The translations under genes and the position numbers were made by a program. Below the pieces are notes generated by a model. It searched no databases. It was given only the letters and a program-made list of their open reading frames with translations, and was not told the origin of the DNA. DNA of 64,000 bases from Enterobacter cancerogenus (GTDB lineage: Bacteria; Pseudomonadota; Gammaproteobacteria; Enterobacterales; Enterobacteriaceae), in the NCBI RefSeq assembly GCF_019047785.1, contig NZ_CP077290.1, positions 434,001-498,000 on the forward strand, in the 5' to 3' direction. Shown piece by piece: positions 52,673 to 62,834 of this stretch (position 1 is the stretch's first letter; the number at the start of each line of letters is the position of its first letter).

Positions 52673-53170
52673 TCAAATACATTTGAAATAATCGAAAGGC
52701 TCACGGCAGGTATTGCAGCGGTAGAGCGCTTTGCAGGCCGTGGATCCAAATTCACTGATAAGCGAGGTGTTGGTGCTCGCACAGCGCGGGCAGCTCACCT
52801 CAGCAGGCGCATGGGCGTGGCAGCTGTGGCCGACGGGTGGGCTGATGCCATATTCCCGCAGGCGTTCACGGGCATCCGCCGTCATCCAGTCGGTCGTCCA
52901 CGCAGGTTCAAGCTGGAGCACGATATGCACCGGGGTAAAGCCGCTCGCGGTCATCGCTTCACGGATCGCCCCCAGCAGGTGTTCCGTTGCCGGGCAGCCC
53001 GAATAGGTCGGTGTAAAACCAATGACCCAGCCCTCGCCCTGCGCCTTTACGCTGCGCACCATGCCTAAATCGGTGATGGTGAGCACCGGAACTTCCGGGT
53101 CCGGGATCTGGCTTAACAGCGCCCAGATTTGCGGGATTTGTGCCGGTGCGATGTCGACGAGGCGTTGCAT
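52673..53170 (-). CDS. paaD: PaaD, Fe-S maturation-type accessory protein
   Basis: 165-residue protein with an N-terminal MIP18/DUF59 domain (PDPEVPVLTITDLGMVR and FTPTYSGCPATEHLLGAI with the conserved Cys) and a C-terminal zinc-ribbon-like CPRCASTNT/CNTCREPF segment. It is thought to help mature the PaaE iron-sulphur cluster. The start at 53170 matches E. coli; the upstream start lies within the intergenic purines. Confidence 0.94.
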   Translation of the reverse strand: MQRLVDIAPAQIPQIWALLSQIPDPEVPVLTITDLGMVRSVKAQGEGWVIGFTPTYSGCPATEHLLGAIREAMTASGFTPVHIVLQLEPAWTTDWMTADARERLREYGISPPVGHSCHAHAPAEVSCPRCASTNTSLISEFGSTACKALYRCNTCREPFDYFKCI

Positions 53171-53181
53171 AGCGCTCTCCT

Positions 53182-53928
53182 TTACCACTGCTGACCGGGG
53201 TAGACGCGCTGGAGATACTGCATCTCCGCCAGCATCGGCCCCAGATGTTCGGTATGCAGGCCACGTTTGCCCCCCGTGCGGTACGCCGCTTCATCGGGGA
53301 CGCTCAGGGTGGCTTCCTGTAAACCCGCGAACACTTCACGTTCCCACGGCTCGCGCAGGGTGCGCGGATCAACCGCCACGCCGGAGGCGATCAGCGCCAG
53401 CTCAACGTCGTCGGCGTCGAACAGCTCCGCCGTAAAGCGCCACAGGCTGTTCACCGCCTGCTGCATTTTTTGCGAGGAGAGCGCCGTGCCGTCGCCCAGA
53501 CGCACCAGCCAGCCGCGGCTAAAGCGCAGGTGATAGCGCACCTCTTTAATCGCTTTGGCGGCAATGGCGGCCAGCCGGGCGTCGCTGCTGTGGATCAGGC
53601 GTTCGTACAGCGCCACGTTCCATGCGTCCATCAGGTACTGGCGGACAAGGGTGTCAGCGAAGCTGCCGTTCGGCTGCTCCACCAGCAGGAGATTGCAAAA
53701 CTGGCGTTCATCGCGACCAAACGCCAGCGAATCTTCATCGCCCTGGCCTTCCCGCTCGGCGGCGTAGGTCAGAAAGTTGCGCGCCTGGCCCAGCAGGTCG
53801 AGGGCGATATTCGCCAGCGCGAGGTCAATTTCCAGCTCCGGCGCGTGACCGCACCAGGCGCCAAGACGCTGGGACAACACCAGACCGTTGTCGCCCAAAC
53901 GCAGGGCGTATGCAGATACGTTATTCAT
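53182..53928 (-). CDS. paaC: Phenylacetyl-CoA epoxidase structural subunit PaaC
   Basis: 248-residue ferritin-like helical protein that pairs with PaaA in the epoxidase but lacks a complete diiron site. LALANIALDLLGQARNFLTYAAE and AIKEVRYHLRFSRGWLVRLG show degenerate ligand helices. The ATG at 53928 has GAGG 6 bp upstream. Two upstream in-frame starts overlap paaB and are rejected. Confidence 0.96.
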   Translation of the reverse strand: MNNVSAYALRLGDNGLVLSQRLGAWCGHAPELEIDLALANIALDLLGQARNFLTYAAEREGQGDEDSLAFGRDERQFCNLLLVEQPNGSFADTLVRQYLMDAWNVALYERLIHSSDARLAAIAAKAIKEVRYHLRFSRGWLVRLGDGTALSSQKMQQAVNSLWRFTAELFDADDVELALIASGVAVDPRTLREPWEREVFAGLQEATLSVPDEAAYRTGGKRGLHTEHLGPMLAEMQYLQRVYPGQQW

Positions 53929-53936
53929 CCCCAACC

Positions 53937-54224
53937 TCACATATGCTCGATGCCATCAGGGATGGTGTAAAACGTCGGATGGCGATAGACCTTGCTCTCG
54001 GCCGGATCGAAAAATTCACCGCTCTCTTCGGGCTGAGAGGCAATAATTTCGCTGGCCTTCACCACCCAGATGGAACAGCCTTCGCTGCGGCGGGTATAGG
54101 CGTCGCGGGCGTTTTCCAGCGCCATACGATCATCGGCGGCATGCAGGCTGCCCACGTGACGATGGGATAATCCTTGTTTGCTGCGTACGAACACTTCGTA
54201 CAGCGGCCAGTAGACATTGCTCAT
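53937..54224 (-). CDS. paaB: PaaB epoxidase subunit
   Basis: 95-residue subunit bridging PaaAC heterodimers. Sequence SNVYWPLYEVFVRSKQGLSHRHVGSLHAADDRMALENARDAYTRR is almost that of E. coli PaaB, and length is identical. It lies 11 bp after paaA and 8 bp before paaC. Confidence 0.97.
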   Translation of the reverse strand: MSNVYWPLYEVFVRSKQGLSHRHVGSLHAADDRMALENARDAYTRRSEGCSIWVVKASEIIASQPEESGEFFDPAESKVYRHPTFYTIPDGIEHM

Positions 54225-54235
54225 GATGTTTCCTC

Positions 54236-55165
54236 TTACGCTGCGCTGCGCGCGTGTTGTTTTTCTGCGTGCGCCAGGGCGGCTTCGCGCACCCAGGCGC
54301 CGTCGTCCCAGGCTTTACGTTTTGCGGCCAGACGCTCGTGGTTACAGATCCCGCGCCCGTTAATCACCTCGTCAAATTCCTGCCAGTCGATCTCGCCAAA
54401 GCGGTAGTGGCCGCTCTGTTCATCGAAATGCAGATCGGCGTCCGGCACCGTCATGCCCAGCATCTCCACCTGCGGGACGGTGTTATCCACAAAACGCTGG
54501 CGCAGTTCATCGTTGCCGAAACGTTTGATTTTCCAGGCCAGGCTGCGGGCGCTGTTTGGGGAGTTATCATCGTTTGGCCCGAACATCATCAGCGCGGGCC
54601 ACCAGAAGCGGTTAATGGCGTCCTGCAACATCTGGCGCTGCGATTCGCTGCCCTGTGCCAGCGCCATGCAGGCTTCAAAGCCCTGACGCTGGTGGAAGCT
54701 CTCTTCTTTACAGATTTTCACCATCGCCCGGGCATACGGCCCGTACGAGGTACGGCAAAGCGCCACCTGGTTGACGATGGCCGCGCCGTCCACCAGCCAG
54801 CCAATTACGCCGATGTCGGCCCAGCTCAGGGTGGGGTAGTTGAAGATCGAGGAGTATTTCATCTTGCCGTCGAGCATCTTCTGGTAGATGTCCTCCCGCG
54901 CACAGCCCAGCGTTTCCGCCGCGCTGTAGAGGTACAGCCCGTGCCCGGCTTCGTCCTGCACCTTCGCCAGCAGAATGGCTTTGCGGCGCAACGTCGGCGC
55001 GCGGGTGATCCAGTTCCCCTCCGGCAGCATGCCGACGATTTCGGAGTGCGCGTGCTGACCAATCTGGCGGATCAGCGTTTTGCGGTAGGCGTCAGGCATC
55101 CAGTCCTGTGGCTCGATGGCTGTCTCCTGCTCTATGCGCTGCTCAAAGCGTTGTTCTTGCGTCAC
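54236..55165 (-). CDS. paaA: Phenylacetyl-CoA 1,2-epoxidase catalytic subunit PaaA
   Basis: 309-residue diiron monooxygenase subunit forming the 1,2-epoxide of phenylacetyl-CoA with O2. The four-helix ligand set is visible: [17 protein letters not shown] (Glu and His) and [19 protein letters not shown]. Length equals E. coli PaaA. It is the first gene of paaABCDEFGHIJK, and a PaaX operator starts 13 bp upstream of its ATG. Confidence 0.97.
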   Translation of the reverse strand: MTQEQRFEQRIEQETAIEPQDWMPDAYRKTLIRQIGQHAHSEIVGMLPEGNWITRAPTLRRKAILLAKVQDEAGHGLYLYSAAETLGCAREDIYQKMLDGKMKYSSIFNYPTLSWADIGVIGWLVDGAAIVNQVALCRTSYGPYARAMVKICKEESFHQRQGFEACMALAQGSESQRQMLQDAINRFWWPALMMFGPNDDNSPNSARSLAWKIKRFGNDELRQRFVDNTVPQVEMLGMTVPDADLHFDEQSGHYRFGEIDWQEFDEVINGRGICNHERLAAKRKAWDDGAWVREAALAHAEKQHARSAA

Positions 55166-55177
55166 GTCATCACCTTA

Positions 55178-55217
55178 TGATTCGTAAATTTATTTAAACA
55201 GGCAAAATGATGAATCA
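55178..55217 (-). promoter_or_regulatory. PaaX operator before paaA
   Basis: TGATTC (55178-55183) and GAATCA (55212-55217) are perfect inverted half-sites separated by 28 bp, fitting the known PaaX pattern TGATTC-N26-28-GAATCA. Position between the paaA start and its presumed promoter fits repression. The rest of the 283-bp gap holds AT-rich sequence and the paaZ operator. Confidence 0.8.
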
Positions 55218-55394
55218 CTTCGTTTCATAAAAGTTACACAAAGGTTAAATATAACCCCAAGATGTGTTTGTTTATTTTGTGACGTGGCTCGCAAGGCTTT
55301 TCACACAAGGCCTGCCAGCGGGCGTTTAAAGCGCCTCTTCTCCTCCTGCCAGATCACAATGTTAACAATTCTTTAAAACTCAGCTTGATTTTTA

Positions 55395-55434
55395 TGATTC
55401 ATGATCAAACTATCTATAGTGAAATTACGAAACA
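55395..55434 (+). promoter_or_regulatory. PaaX operator and promoter of paaZ
   Basis: TGATTC (55395-55400) and GAAACA (55429-55434) are again 28 bp apart, with one mismatch in the second half. TATAGT at 55415-55420 is a good -10 lying between them, 29 bp before the paaZ ATG, with only a weak -35 (TTATGA, 55392). PaaX would cover the promoter. Confidence 0.65.
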
Positions 55435-55448
55435 CTTGGAGATAAGCG

Positions 55449-57488
55449 ATGCAGCAGTTAGCCAGCTTCTTGTCCGGCATCTGGCAGTCTGGCCGGGGCC
55501 GTGAGCGCACGATTCATCACGCCATCAGCGGTGAAGCCTTATGGGAAGTCACCAGCGAAGGGCTGGATATGGCGGCCGCGCGCCGCTACGCCATCGAGCG
55601 CGGGGGCGAAGCACTTCGCGCGATGACCTTTATTGAACGCGCCGCCATGCTGAAGGCGGTGGCGAAGCACCTCCTGAGCCAGAAAAAGCAGTTTTATACG
55701 TTGTCCGCCCAGACCGGCGCGACCCGTGCCGATGGCTGGGTGGATATTGAGGGCGGGATCGGCACTCTGTTTACCTATGCAGGCCTCGGCAGCCGCGAGC
55801 TGCCGGACGATACGCTGTGGCCGGAAGACGAGCTGATCCCGCTCTCTAAAGAGGGCGGATTTGCCGCCCGCCACGTCTTAACGTCAAAAGCCGGCGTGGC
55901 GGTGCATATCAACGCCTTTAACTTCCCGTGCTGGGGTATGCTGGAAAAACTGGCCCCCACCTGGCTTGCCGGCATGCCCGCCATCATTAAGCCCGCCACC
56001 GCCACCGCGCAGGTGACGCAGGCGATGGTGAAAGCGATCGTCGACAGCGGCCTGGTGCCGGACGGTGCAATCAGCGTGATTTGCGGCGGCGCAGGCGATC
56101 TGCTGAGCCACCTGGACAGCCAGGACGTGGTGACGTTCACCGGCTCGGCCTCAACAGGGCAAAGCCTGCGCCTTCATCCTAATATTGTGGCGAACTCGAT
56201 TCCGTTCACCATGGAAGCAGACTCGCTGAACTGCTGCGTGCTGGGTGAAGACGTCACGCCGGAGCAGCCGGAGTTTGCGCTGTTTATTCGCGAAGTGGTG
56301 CGTGAGATGACCGCCAAAGCCGGGCAAAAATGTACCGCCATCCGCCGAATACTGGTTCCTCAGCGCCAGACGGAGGCCGTCAGCCAGGCGCTGATTGCGC
56401 GGCTGGAAAAGGTGGTGATGGGCGACCCGGCGCAGGAAGGGGTCAAAATGGGCGCGCTGGTCAACAGCGATCAGCGTGCCGACGTGCAGGCCAACGTGGA
56501 TCGCCTGGTGGCCGCGGGCTGCCAGATCCGCCTTGGCGGAAAAGCCGACCTGAACGCCGCCGGGGCATTCTTCCCGCCGACCCTACTCTTCTGCCCGCAG
56601 CCGGATGAAACCTCGGCGGTCCATGCCATCGAAGCCTTTGGCCCTGTCGCCACGCTGATGCCTTATCGCCATGCCGACCACGCAATGGCGCTTGCCCGAG
56701 CGGGCGGCGGAAGCCTGGCGGGCACGCTGGTCACGGCAGAACCCGCCACCGCGCGGCAGTTCATTGCCGGCGCGGCGCGCGCCCACGGACGCATTCAGAT
56801 CCTCAACGAGGCGTCGTCAAAAGAGTCAACCGGGCACGGTTCACCGCTGCCGCAGCTGGTGCACGGCGGTCCGGGTCGTGCGGGCGGCGGCGAAGAGCTT
56901 GGCGGCCTGCGCGCCGTGAAGCATTACCTCCAGCGCACCGCGATCCAGGGCAGCCCTTCGATGCTGGCGGCCATCGGTAAACAGTGGGTGCGCGGCGCAG
57001 AGGTGCAGGAAGACCGCGTGCATCCGTTCCGCAAATACTTCGAGGAGCTTCAGCCTGGCGACAGCCTGCTGACGCCGCGCCGTACGTTGACGGAAACCGA
57101 CATCGTGAATTTTGCCTGTCTGAGCGGGGATCACTTCTACGCGCACATGGACAAAATCGGCGCTGCCGAGTCCATCTTTGGTGAGCGCGTGGTGCATGGC
57201 TACTTCCTGATCTCCGCCGCCGCCGGGCTGTTTGTTGATGCGGGCGTCGGCCCGGTCATCGCCAACTACGGCATGGAGAACCTGCGCTTTATCGAGCCGG
57301 TGAAGCCGGGCGACACCATTCAGGTGCGTCTGACCTGTAAGCGCAAAACGCTGAAGAAACAGCGCACCCCCGATGAAAAACCGACCGGCGTGGTGGAGTG
57401 GTCAGTGGAAATCTACAACCAGCACCAGCAGGCCGTGGCCCTTTACTCCATTCTGACGCTGGTCGCCCGCCAGCACGGCGACGTCTGA
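55449..57488 (+). CDS. paaZ: Bifunctional oxepin-CoA hydrolase/aldehyde dehydrogenase PaaZ
   Basis: 679-residue fusion. The N-terminal aldehyde dehydrogenase (about 1-520) has [38 protein letters not shown] and the catalytic Cys in GQKCTAIRR. The C-terminal MaoC-type hotdog hydratase (about 535-679) has [15 protein letters not shown] with the catalytic Asp and His. It opens the oxepin ring and oxidises the resulting aldehyde before it cyclises to a dead-end product. It is divergent from paaA under a PaaX operator. GGAG lies 7 bp before the ATG. Confidence 0.97.
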   Translation: MQQLASFLSGIWQSGRGRERTIHHAISGEALWEVTSEGLDMAAARRYAIERGGEALRAMTFIERAAMLKAVAKHLLSQKKQFYTLSAQTGATRADGWVDIEGGIGTLFTYAGLGSRELPDDTLWPEDELIPLSKEGGFAARHVLTSKAGVAVHINAFNFPCWGMLEKLAPTWLAGMPAIIKPATATAQVTQAMVKAIVDSGLVPDGAISVICGGAGDLLSHLDSQDVVTFTGSASTGQSLRLHPNIVANSIPFTMEADSLNCCVLGEDVTPEQPEFALFIREVVREMTAKAGQKCTAIRRILVPQRQTEAVSQALIARLEKVVMGDPAQEGVKMGALVNSDQRADVQANVDRLVAAGCQIRLGGKADLNAAGAFFPPTLLFCPQPDETSAVHAIEAFGPVATLMPYRHADHAMALARAGGGSLAGTLVTAEPATARQFIAGAARAHGRIQILNEASSKESTGHGSPLPQLVHGGPGRAGGGEELGGLRAVKHYLQRTAIQGSPSMLAAIGKQWVRGAEVQEDRVHPFRKYFEELQPGDSLLTPRRTLTETDIVNFACLSGDHFYAHMDKIGAAESIFGERVVHGYFLISAAAGLFVDAGVGPVIANYGMENLRFIEPVKPGDTIQVRLTCKRKTLKKQRTPDEKPTGVVEWSVEIYNQHQQAVALYSILTLVARQHGDV

Positions 57489-57512
57489 TCCCTTTCCTTC
57501 ACCGTCTTTCCT

Positions 57513-57582
57513 GCCGGGTAACGCGACGTTTACCCGGCCAACGACGGCCTGCCGGGGTGTGACGTCACCCCGCTCTTTTTTT
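57513..57582 (+). terminator. Two stem-loops ending the paaZ transcript
   Basis: GCCGGGTAA (57513-57521) pairs with TTACCCGGC (57530-57538). A second stem GGGGTG/CACCCC (57554-57571) is followed by GCTC and eight T residues. The second is a good intrinsic terminator, and the first resembles a REP unit. They lie 24-94 bp after paaZ and just before the FeaR sites of tynA. Confidence 0.8.
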
Positions 57583-57586
57583 AACC

Positions 57587-57624
57587 TGGCAAACCTGACA
57601 AATAACCTGGCAGATGCAGGCAAA
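57587..57624 (+). promoter_or_regulatory. Tandem FeaR-like sites before tynA
   Basis: TGGCA-N8-AAA at 57587-57602 fits the FeaR consensus TGNCA-N8-AAA. TGGCA at 57608-57612 is followed by AAA after 9 bp (57622-57624). The two begin 21 bp apart and end 69 bp before the tynA ATG, suggesting side-by-side activator binding on one DNA face. Confidence 0.65.
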
Positions 57625-57693
57625 CGCTTTTCTCAGGCTGCTGTCAGGATAAGGCTGACACAACACAATAAACACAACAAGATGAGGTCTACG

Positions 57694-59970
57694 ATGGGAA
57701 GCAATGCTACTTTTTCTGCCCGTAGAACGGCGCTGGCGATGGCCATTGCGCTGTGTTGCGCGTGGCAATCCCCTGTTTTCGCTCACGGCAGCGAGGCGCA
57801 CATGGTGCCGATGGAAAAAACGCTGAAAGACTTTGGCGCGGATGTGCAGTGGGATGATTACGCCCAAATGTTCACCCTCTCGAAAGATGGTGCGTTTGTG
57901 AAGGTTAAGCCGGGCGCGAAAACCGCCATTGTTAACGGCAAGCCGCTGACGCTGCAGGTACCTGTCGTGATGAAGAATAACCAGGCGTTTATCCCGGAGA
58001 CCTTTATCAACGATGTGTTTCAGTCAGGCCTTGACCAGACGTTCCAGGTAGAAAAGCGCCCTCATCCCCTCAATGCGCTGACAGCGGAGGAGATCAAACA
58101 GGCTGTTGAGATTGTGAAAGCCTCTGCCGACTTCAAACCCAATACCCGTTTCACCCAGATTGCGCTGGCCGAACCGGAGAAAGCCAAAGTCTGGGACTTT
58201 GTGCTCAACGGCACGGCGGTCGACGCTCCCCGCCAGGCGAACCTCACCCTGCTGGACGGGAAACAGATCATCGAAAGCCTGGTGGACCTGAAGGATAAGA
58301 AGATCCTGCGCTGGGAAACCATCAAAGACGCCCACGGCATGGTCCTGCTGGACGACTTTGCTACCGTGCAGCAGATTATTAACGACAGCGCAGAGTTTGC
58401 TTCGGTGCTGAAAAAACGCGGTATCACCGACACGAAGAAGGTGATCACCACCCCGCTGACCGTGGGCTATTTCGACGGGAAAGATGGCCTGAAACAAGAG
58501 GACCGTCTGCTGAAAGTGGTGAGCTACCTTGACGTGGGCGATGGCAACTACTGGGCGCACCCTATTGAAAATCTGGTCGCGGTGGTCGATCTCGAACAGA
58601 AGAAAATCCAGAAAATTGAGGAAGGCCCGGTGGTCCCCGTACCGCTCACGCCCCGCCCTTATGATGGCCGCGACCGCATTGAAACAGCCAAAAAACCGCT
58701 GGAGATCATCGAGCCAGAGGGCAAGAACTACACCATTACCGGCGATATGGTCCACTGGCAGAACTGGGATTTCCACCTGAGCCTGGATTCGCGCGTCGGA
58801 CCGATGCTCTCAACCGTTACGTACAACGATAACGGTAAAAAACGTCAGGTGATGTACCAGGGATCGCTGGGCGGGATGATTGTTCCGTACGGCGACCCGG
58901 ATGTGGGCTGGTACTTCAAAGCCTATCTTGATTCCGGGGACTACGGTATGGGCACCCTGACCTCACCGCTGGTGCGCGGCAAAGACGTGCCCACTAACGC
59001 CGTACTGCTGAACGAGACAATCCCCGACTACACCGGCGCACCGATGGATATCCCGCGTGCTATCGCCATTTTTGAACGCTATGCCGGGCCGGAGTATAAG
59101 CATCAGGAGATGGGCCAGCCGAACGTCAGCGCCGAGCGCCGCGAGCTGGTGGTGCGCTGGGTAAGCACCGTGGGGAATTACGACTACATCTTCGACTGGG
59201 TATTCCACGAAAACGGCACCATCGGCATTGATGCAGGCGCGACGGGGATCGAGGCGGTTAAAGGCGTGCAGGCGAAAACCATGCATGACGCCACCGCCAA
59301 AGATGACACCCGATACGGAACGCTGATCGACCACAACATCGTGGGGACCACGCATCAGCACATCTATAACTTCCGTCTGGATTTGGACGTGGACGGAACC
59401 AATAACAAGCTGGTGGCGATGGATCCGGAAGTGAAGCCGAATACCGCAGGCGGTCCCCGCACCAGCACCATGCAGGTCAATCAGTACGATATCGACAGTG
59501 AACTGCAGGCCGCGCAAAAATTCGACCCGGGCACCATTCGTCTGCTGAGTAACACAACGAAAGAGAATCGCATGGGCAACCCGGTTTCATACCAGATTAT
59601 CCCGTACGCGGGCGGCACGCACCCGGTTGCCACCGGCGCGAAGTTTGCCCAGGACGAGTGGATTTACCACCGTCTGAGCTTTATGGATAAGCAGCTGTGG
59701 GTAACGCGTTACCATCCCAACGAGATGTACCCGGAAGGCAAATTCCCGAACCGTTCAACCCACGATACCGGCCTGGGGCAGTACAGCAAGGATAACGAGT
59801 CGGTGAACGACCAGGATGACGTGGTCTGGATGACCACCGGCACCACCCACGTTGCCCGCGCGGAGGAGTGGCCGATCATGCCGACAGAATGGGTACATAC
59901 CCTGCTCAAACCGTGGAACTTTTTCGACGAAACGCCGACGCTGGGTAAGAAAAAAGAGCAACAGCAATAA
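57694..59970 (+). CDS. tynA: Copper amine oxidase TynA (periplasmic)
   Basis: 758-residue precursor of the topaquinone amine oxidase that converts phenylethylamine or tyramine with O2 to the aldehyde, ammonia and H2O2 in the periplasm. It has a signal peptide to about Ala30 (SPVFA-HG), then a copper-amine-oxidase N-terminal domain and the catalytic domain. Tyr496 in GNYDYIFDW is the topaquinone precursor, the same position as in E. coli. Copper ligand region THQHIYNFRLD and a C-terminal His (THVAR) are present. The ATG at 57694 has TGAGG 7 bp upstream; a longer frame into the promoter is rejected. Confidence 0.97.
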   Translation: MGSNATFSARRTALAMAIALCCAWQSPVFAHGSEAHMVPMEKTLKDFGADVQWDDYAQMFTLSKDGAFVKVKPGAKTAIVNGKPLTLQVPVVMKNNQAFIPETFINDVFQSGLDQTFQVEKRPHPLNALTAEEIKQAVEIVKASADFKPNTRFTQIALAEPEKAKVWDFVLNGTAVDAPRQANLTLLDGKQIIESLVDLKDKKILRWETIKDAHGMVLLDDFATVQQIINDSAEFASVLKKRGITDTKKVITTPLTVGYFDGKDGLKQEDRLLKVVSYLDVGDGNYWAHPIENLVAVVDLEQKKIQKIEEGPVVPVPLTPRPYDGRDRIETAKKPLEIIEPEGKNYTITGDMVHWQNWDFHLSLDSRVGPMLSTVTYNDNGKKRQVMYQGSLGGMIVPYGDPDVGWYFKAYLDSGDYGMGTLTSPLVRGKDVPTNAVLLNETIPDYTGAPMDIPRAIAIFERYAGPEYKHQEMGQPNVSAERRELVVRWVSTVGNYDYIFDWVFHENGTIGIDAGATGIEAVKGVQAKTMHDATAKDDTRYGTLIDHNIVGTTHQHIYNFRLDLDVDGTNNKLVAMDPEVKPNTAGGPRTSTMQVNQYDIDSELQAAQKFDPGTIRLLSNTTKENRMGNPVSYQIIPYAGGTHPVATGAKFAQDEWIYHRLSFMDKQLWVTRYHPNEMYPEGKFPNRSTHDTGLGQYSKDNESVNDQDDVVWMTTGTTHVARAEEWPIMPTEWVHTLLKPWNFFDETPTLGKKKEQQQ

Positions 59971-59978
59971 CCATCACG

Positions 59979-60001
59979 CCGGGCGCAACGCCCGGTTTTT
60001 T
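59979..60001 (+). terminator. Intrinsic terminator of tynA
   Basis: CCGGGCG (59979-59985) and CGCCCGG (59989-59995) around CAA, followed by seven T residues, 9 bp after the tynA stop. Confidence 0.92.
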
Positions 60002-60091
60002 ATGCTCATTGATTTGATGAATAGTCGAGGCTGCTTATAGTTAAAGATAAACCTCTGGCATGCACGCCCCCCCGGACGGGATCCCACCTTC

Positions 60092-61198
60092 ATGGAAAAA
60101 AGACGCAATACGACGCCTGAACTCGCGACATGGCCCACCCACAAATCGATGGTGCGCCACGGTCTGGCAATGAATCTCCCGTGGCTGGCCTTTGTGAACC
60201 TGAGCCTGGCGGTCATGCTTCTGCTGCGTAACACTATCGTGGGCAACATGGATACGCTGCTGGGCGCGTCCAGATCGCTGACGACGATGGTCGACACCGC
60301 GATGCTGGGCATCATTTTACTTTCGGCCACGCTGGTGGTGATGGCCTGGCGGCATATTGCCGGTATCGGCATCGTGCTGTTTATCTGCAGCCTGCTGTGG
60401 TCGTTGTGCAGCTACTGGCTCATCGCGGTTGCTCAACTCCCTCATGCCTGGCCTGTCTATGTGATCCTGATGCTCGCGGGAATGACGGCGCTCTATTTTT
60501 ACCCGTCAGGGCTGCTGGCATTTCTCCTGCCGCTGTGGATTGCGCTGTCGGTGGCCAGTATTGCGCTCAACCACGGGATTAACCTGCGCTTTGCCGTTAT
60601 CTGGGGGGTGTTTACGCTCATCCTCGTCTGCGGGCGGGTTATTCTGCACCGCTGGTTTGAAGAGGCCTGGCGGCGGAACCAGCAGAATCAGCGCCTGATC
60701 CTGCGTCTGGACGCGCTCGCACATCTTGATGCGTTAACCCAGACCGCGAATCGCCGGGCGATGGAGACCCTGCTGGAGGATGCGACCGAACGCAAAAAGG
60801 CCTTCTCGCTGATCATGCTTGATGTCGATTTTTTCAAGCGTTACAACGACACCTACGGCCATCAGGCGGGGGATGCCTGTTTAACGTCCGTAGCCCAGGT
60901 GTTGAAGCAGTCGGTGCGCACGCCGAATGACGTGGTGTCCCGCTACGGCGGCGAAGAGTTCGTGGTGATCCTCTTCGATTGCCCGTTACGGGGGGCTGAG
61001 CAGGTTGCCCTGCGTATTCAGGAGAAATTGCGTGCCGCCGCAATCCCGCATAGCGCCTCAAACGCCAGCGAATACGTTACCGTGAGCATGGGGATCGCAG
61101 AGATGGCCGAAGGGCTGGCCGGAACGGAGCTTCTCGCCCGCGCTGACGCCGCGCTGTATCGGGCGAAGGAGACCGGGCGGGATCGGTGGTCGCTCTAA
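60092..61198 (+). CDS. Membrane-bound diguanylate cyclase
   Basis: 368-residue GGDEF protein. Six hydrophobic segments fill residues 25-185, then a linker and the cyclase domain from about 205. The active-site loop is RYGGEEF with GGEEF at 286-290, and the Mg2+-binding DVDFFKRYNDTYGHQAGD is at 244-261, so it should make c-di-GMP. At the inhibitory-site position it reads TPND instead of RxxD, suggesting no classical product inhibition. No EAL domain is present. It has no strong ribosome site and sits alone between tynA and feaB, where E. coli has nothing comparable. Confidence 0.9.
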   Translation: MEKRRNTTPELATWPTHKSMVRHGLAMNLPWLAFVNLSLAVMLLLRNTIVGNMDTLLGASRSLTTMVDTAMLGIILLSATLVVMAWRHIAGIGIVLFICSLLWSLCSYWLIAVAQLPHAWPVYVILMLAGMTALYFYPSGLLAFLLPLWIALSVASIALNHGINLRFAVIWGVFTLILVCGRVILHRWFEEAWRRNQQNQRLILRLDALAHLDALTQTANRRAMETLLEDATERKKAFSLIMLDVDFFKRYNDTYGHQAGDACLTSVAQVLKQSVRTPNDVVSRYGGEEFVVILFDCPLRGAEQVALRIQEKLRAAAIPHSASNASEYVTVSMGIAEMAEGLAGTELLARADAALYRAKETGRDRWSL

Positions 61199-61215
61199 AT
61201 GTCGCTTTAAATGAA

Positions 61216-61262
61216 GCCGGTTGGCGCTGCGCTTACCCGGCCTACAAAACCCGCCACCCGGC
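61216..61262. repeat. REP pair/terminator between diguanylate cyclase and feaB
   Basis: GCCGGTTGGCG and CGCCACCCGGC (ends 61216-61226, 61252-61262) are inverted copies matching at 10 of 11 positions, with the REP-like TTACCCGGCCTAC between. On the plus strand it is followed by TTGTTTTTT, so it can also end the cyclase transcript. Related to the element at 6231-6262. Confidence 0.75.
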
Positions 61263-61269
61263 TTGTTTT

Positions 61270-62769
61270 TTAATACCGGACGCACACCGACTTCGTTTCG
61301 CACCAGCCGTCCAGCCAGTCCGGGCCAAAGTCACGCCCGGTGCCAGACTGTTTCATGCCGCCGAACGGCAGGTTGGCATCGATCAGGGTATGACTGTTTA
61401 CCCAGACGGTGCCGGCCTGCAGCCTGTCGGTGTATTCCAGCGCCTTGCTGATGTTTTGCGTCCAGACGCTGGCCGTCAGGCCATATTCGGTGTCGTTAGC
61501 CAGCCGTAACGCCTCTTCGCCATCCGCGACCCGCACCAGGTTGACCACCGGGCCGAAGACCTCTTCACGGGTGAGTCGCAGCGACGCGTCCGGGTTAACC
61601 ACCAGCGTCGGTGAAACATAGTATCCCTTACCGTCCGGGCCGCGGCTGCCGCTAATAAGCTCGGCCTTTCGGGAGGCGGCTTCATCAAGGAAGGTCTGGA
61701 CCTTATCGCAGTGGGCGCGGGAGACCAGCGGATTAATAAACGCCTGCGGCGACATGCCCGGCCCGACGCTGAGGGATTTAACCGCTTGTTCAAACCCGCT
61801 CACCAGCGTGTCAAACAGCGGCGCTTCGATATAGATGCGCGAGCTTGCCGCACAGACCTGCCCCTGATTAAGGAAGCTGCCGGTCATCAGCCCTTCAATG
61901 ACCCATGCCGGATCGGCGTCTTTCAGGACGATAGCCGGGTTTTTACCGCCCAGCTCCAGCGTGACGCCCGTCAGCGTCTCTGCAGCCGTACGCGCAATCT
62001 GTTTCCCCGTCGCCGTAGAGCCGGTAAAACTCACCTTGGCGATGCGCGGATGCGACGTCAGGGCTGCACCGCAGGTGGCTCCGCTGCCGGTGATGACGTT
62101 GAACACGCCATCCGGAATACCCGCCTCACTCGCCAGTTCCGCCACGCGCAGCAGGGTCAGCGGCGTCGTCTCTGAGGGTTTGATAACGATCGAGCAGCCA
62201 GCCGCCAGGGCGGGCATCACTTTCCACATGCCGATCATCAGCGGGAAGTTCCAGGGTACGATCCCCGCCACCACCCCGACCGGCTCTTTACGGGTCCACG
62301 CCTGATAACGCGCCCCCTGCGGCAGCGGAATAGAGAGATCGAGCGTTTTGCCCGCAATTTTGGTCGTCAGCCCGGCGGTGTAACGCATCCAGTTCAGGGT
62401 GCAGCCGACCTCAAAGGCGCGGGAGATGTTGATGGATTTCCCCTGCTCCAGCGTTTCAAGCTGCGCCAGCTCCTCGCCGTGCTGCTCGACCAGATCGGCA
62501 AAGTGCAGCAGAATGCGCTCGCGTTCGGCGGGCAGTTTTCCCGCCCAGCTGCGCGAAACAAAAGCGCGCCAGCCAGACATCACCGCGCGATCCACATCGT
62601 CCACGCTGGCATCCGCCGTTGAGGCAATCACCTCGCCCGTCGCCGGGTTATAGACGTTCAGGCGTTTTTCGCCGTCAGACGCCACTTCGCGCCCTTCGAT
62701 CCACAGGCCATGGTGACGGTCGAGAAACTGTTGCACGCACGGCAGAACGGCTACCTGTGATTCAGACAT
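61270..62769 (-). CDS. feaB: Phenylacetaldehyde dehydrogenase FeaB
   Basis: 499-residue NAD-dependent aldehyde dehydrogenase oxidising phenylacetaldehyde from TynA to phenylacetate. [46 protein letters not shown] and catalytic Cys in NQGQVCAAS are complete. The start at 62769 gives the E. coli length. Tandem FeaR sites stand 66-102 bp upstream, and feaR is divergent. Confidence 0.96.
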   Translation of the reverse strand: MSESQVAVLPCVQQFLDRHHGLWIEGREVASDGEKRLNVYNPATGEVIASTADASVDDVDRAVMSGWRAFVSRSWAGKLPAERERILLHFADLVEQHGEELAQLETLEQGKSINISRAFEVGCTLNWMRYTAGLTTKIAGKTLDLSIPLPQGARYQAWTRKEPVGVVAGIVPWNFPLMIGMWKVMPALAAGCSIVIKPSETTPLTLLRVAELASEAGIPDGVFNVITGSGATCGAALTSHPRIAKVSFTGSTATGKQIARTAAETLTGVTLELGGKNPAIVLKDADPAWVIEGLMTGSFLNQGQVCAASSRIYIEAPLFDTLVSGFEQAVKSLSVGPGMSPQAFINPLVSRAHCDKVQTFLDEAASRKAELISGSRGPDGKGYYVSPTLVVNPDASLRLTREEVFGPVVNLVRVADGEEALRLANDTEYGLTASVWTQNISKALEYTDRLQAGTVWVNSHTLIDANLPFGGMKQSGTGRDFGPDWLDGWCETKSVCVRY

Positions 62770-62834
62770 CGGGTACTCCTTGGTTATTCTTCTCAGGATG
62801 TTAATGCAGTCTAAGAGGGGTTTTGCCATCCCGC

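Noticed and set aside
54254..55180. 308-residue open frame on the plus strand
   Set aside because: Mirrors paaA on the other strand, and its histidine-rich composition is that of a shadow.
55279..55305. TGTGA and TCACA between paaA and paaZ as a CRP site
   Set aside because: The half-sites are too far apart (the spacer is about 18 bp instead of 6). CRP control is known for E. coli paa promoters, but I cannot point to a good site here.
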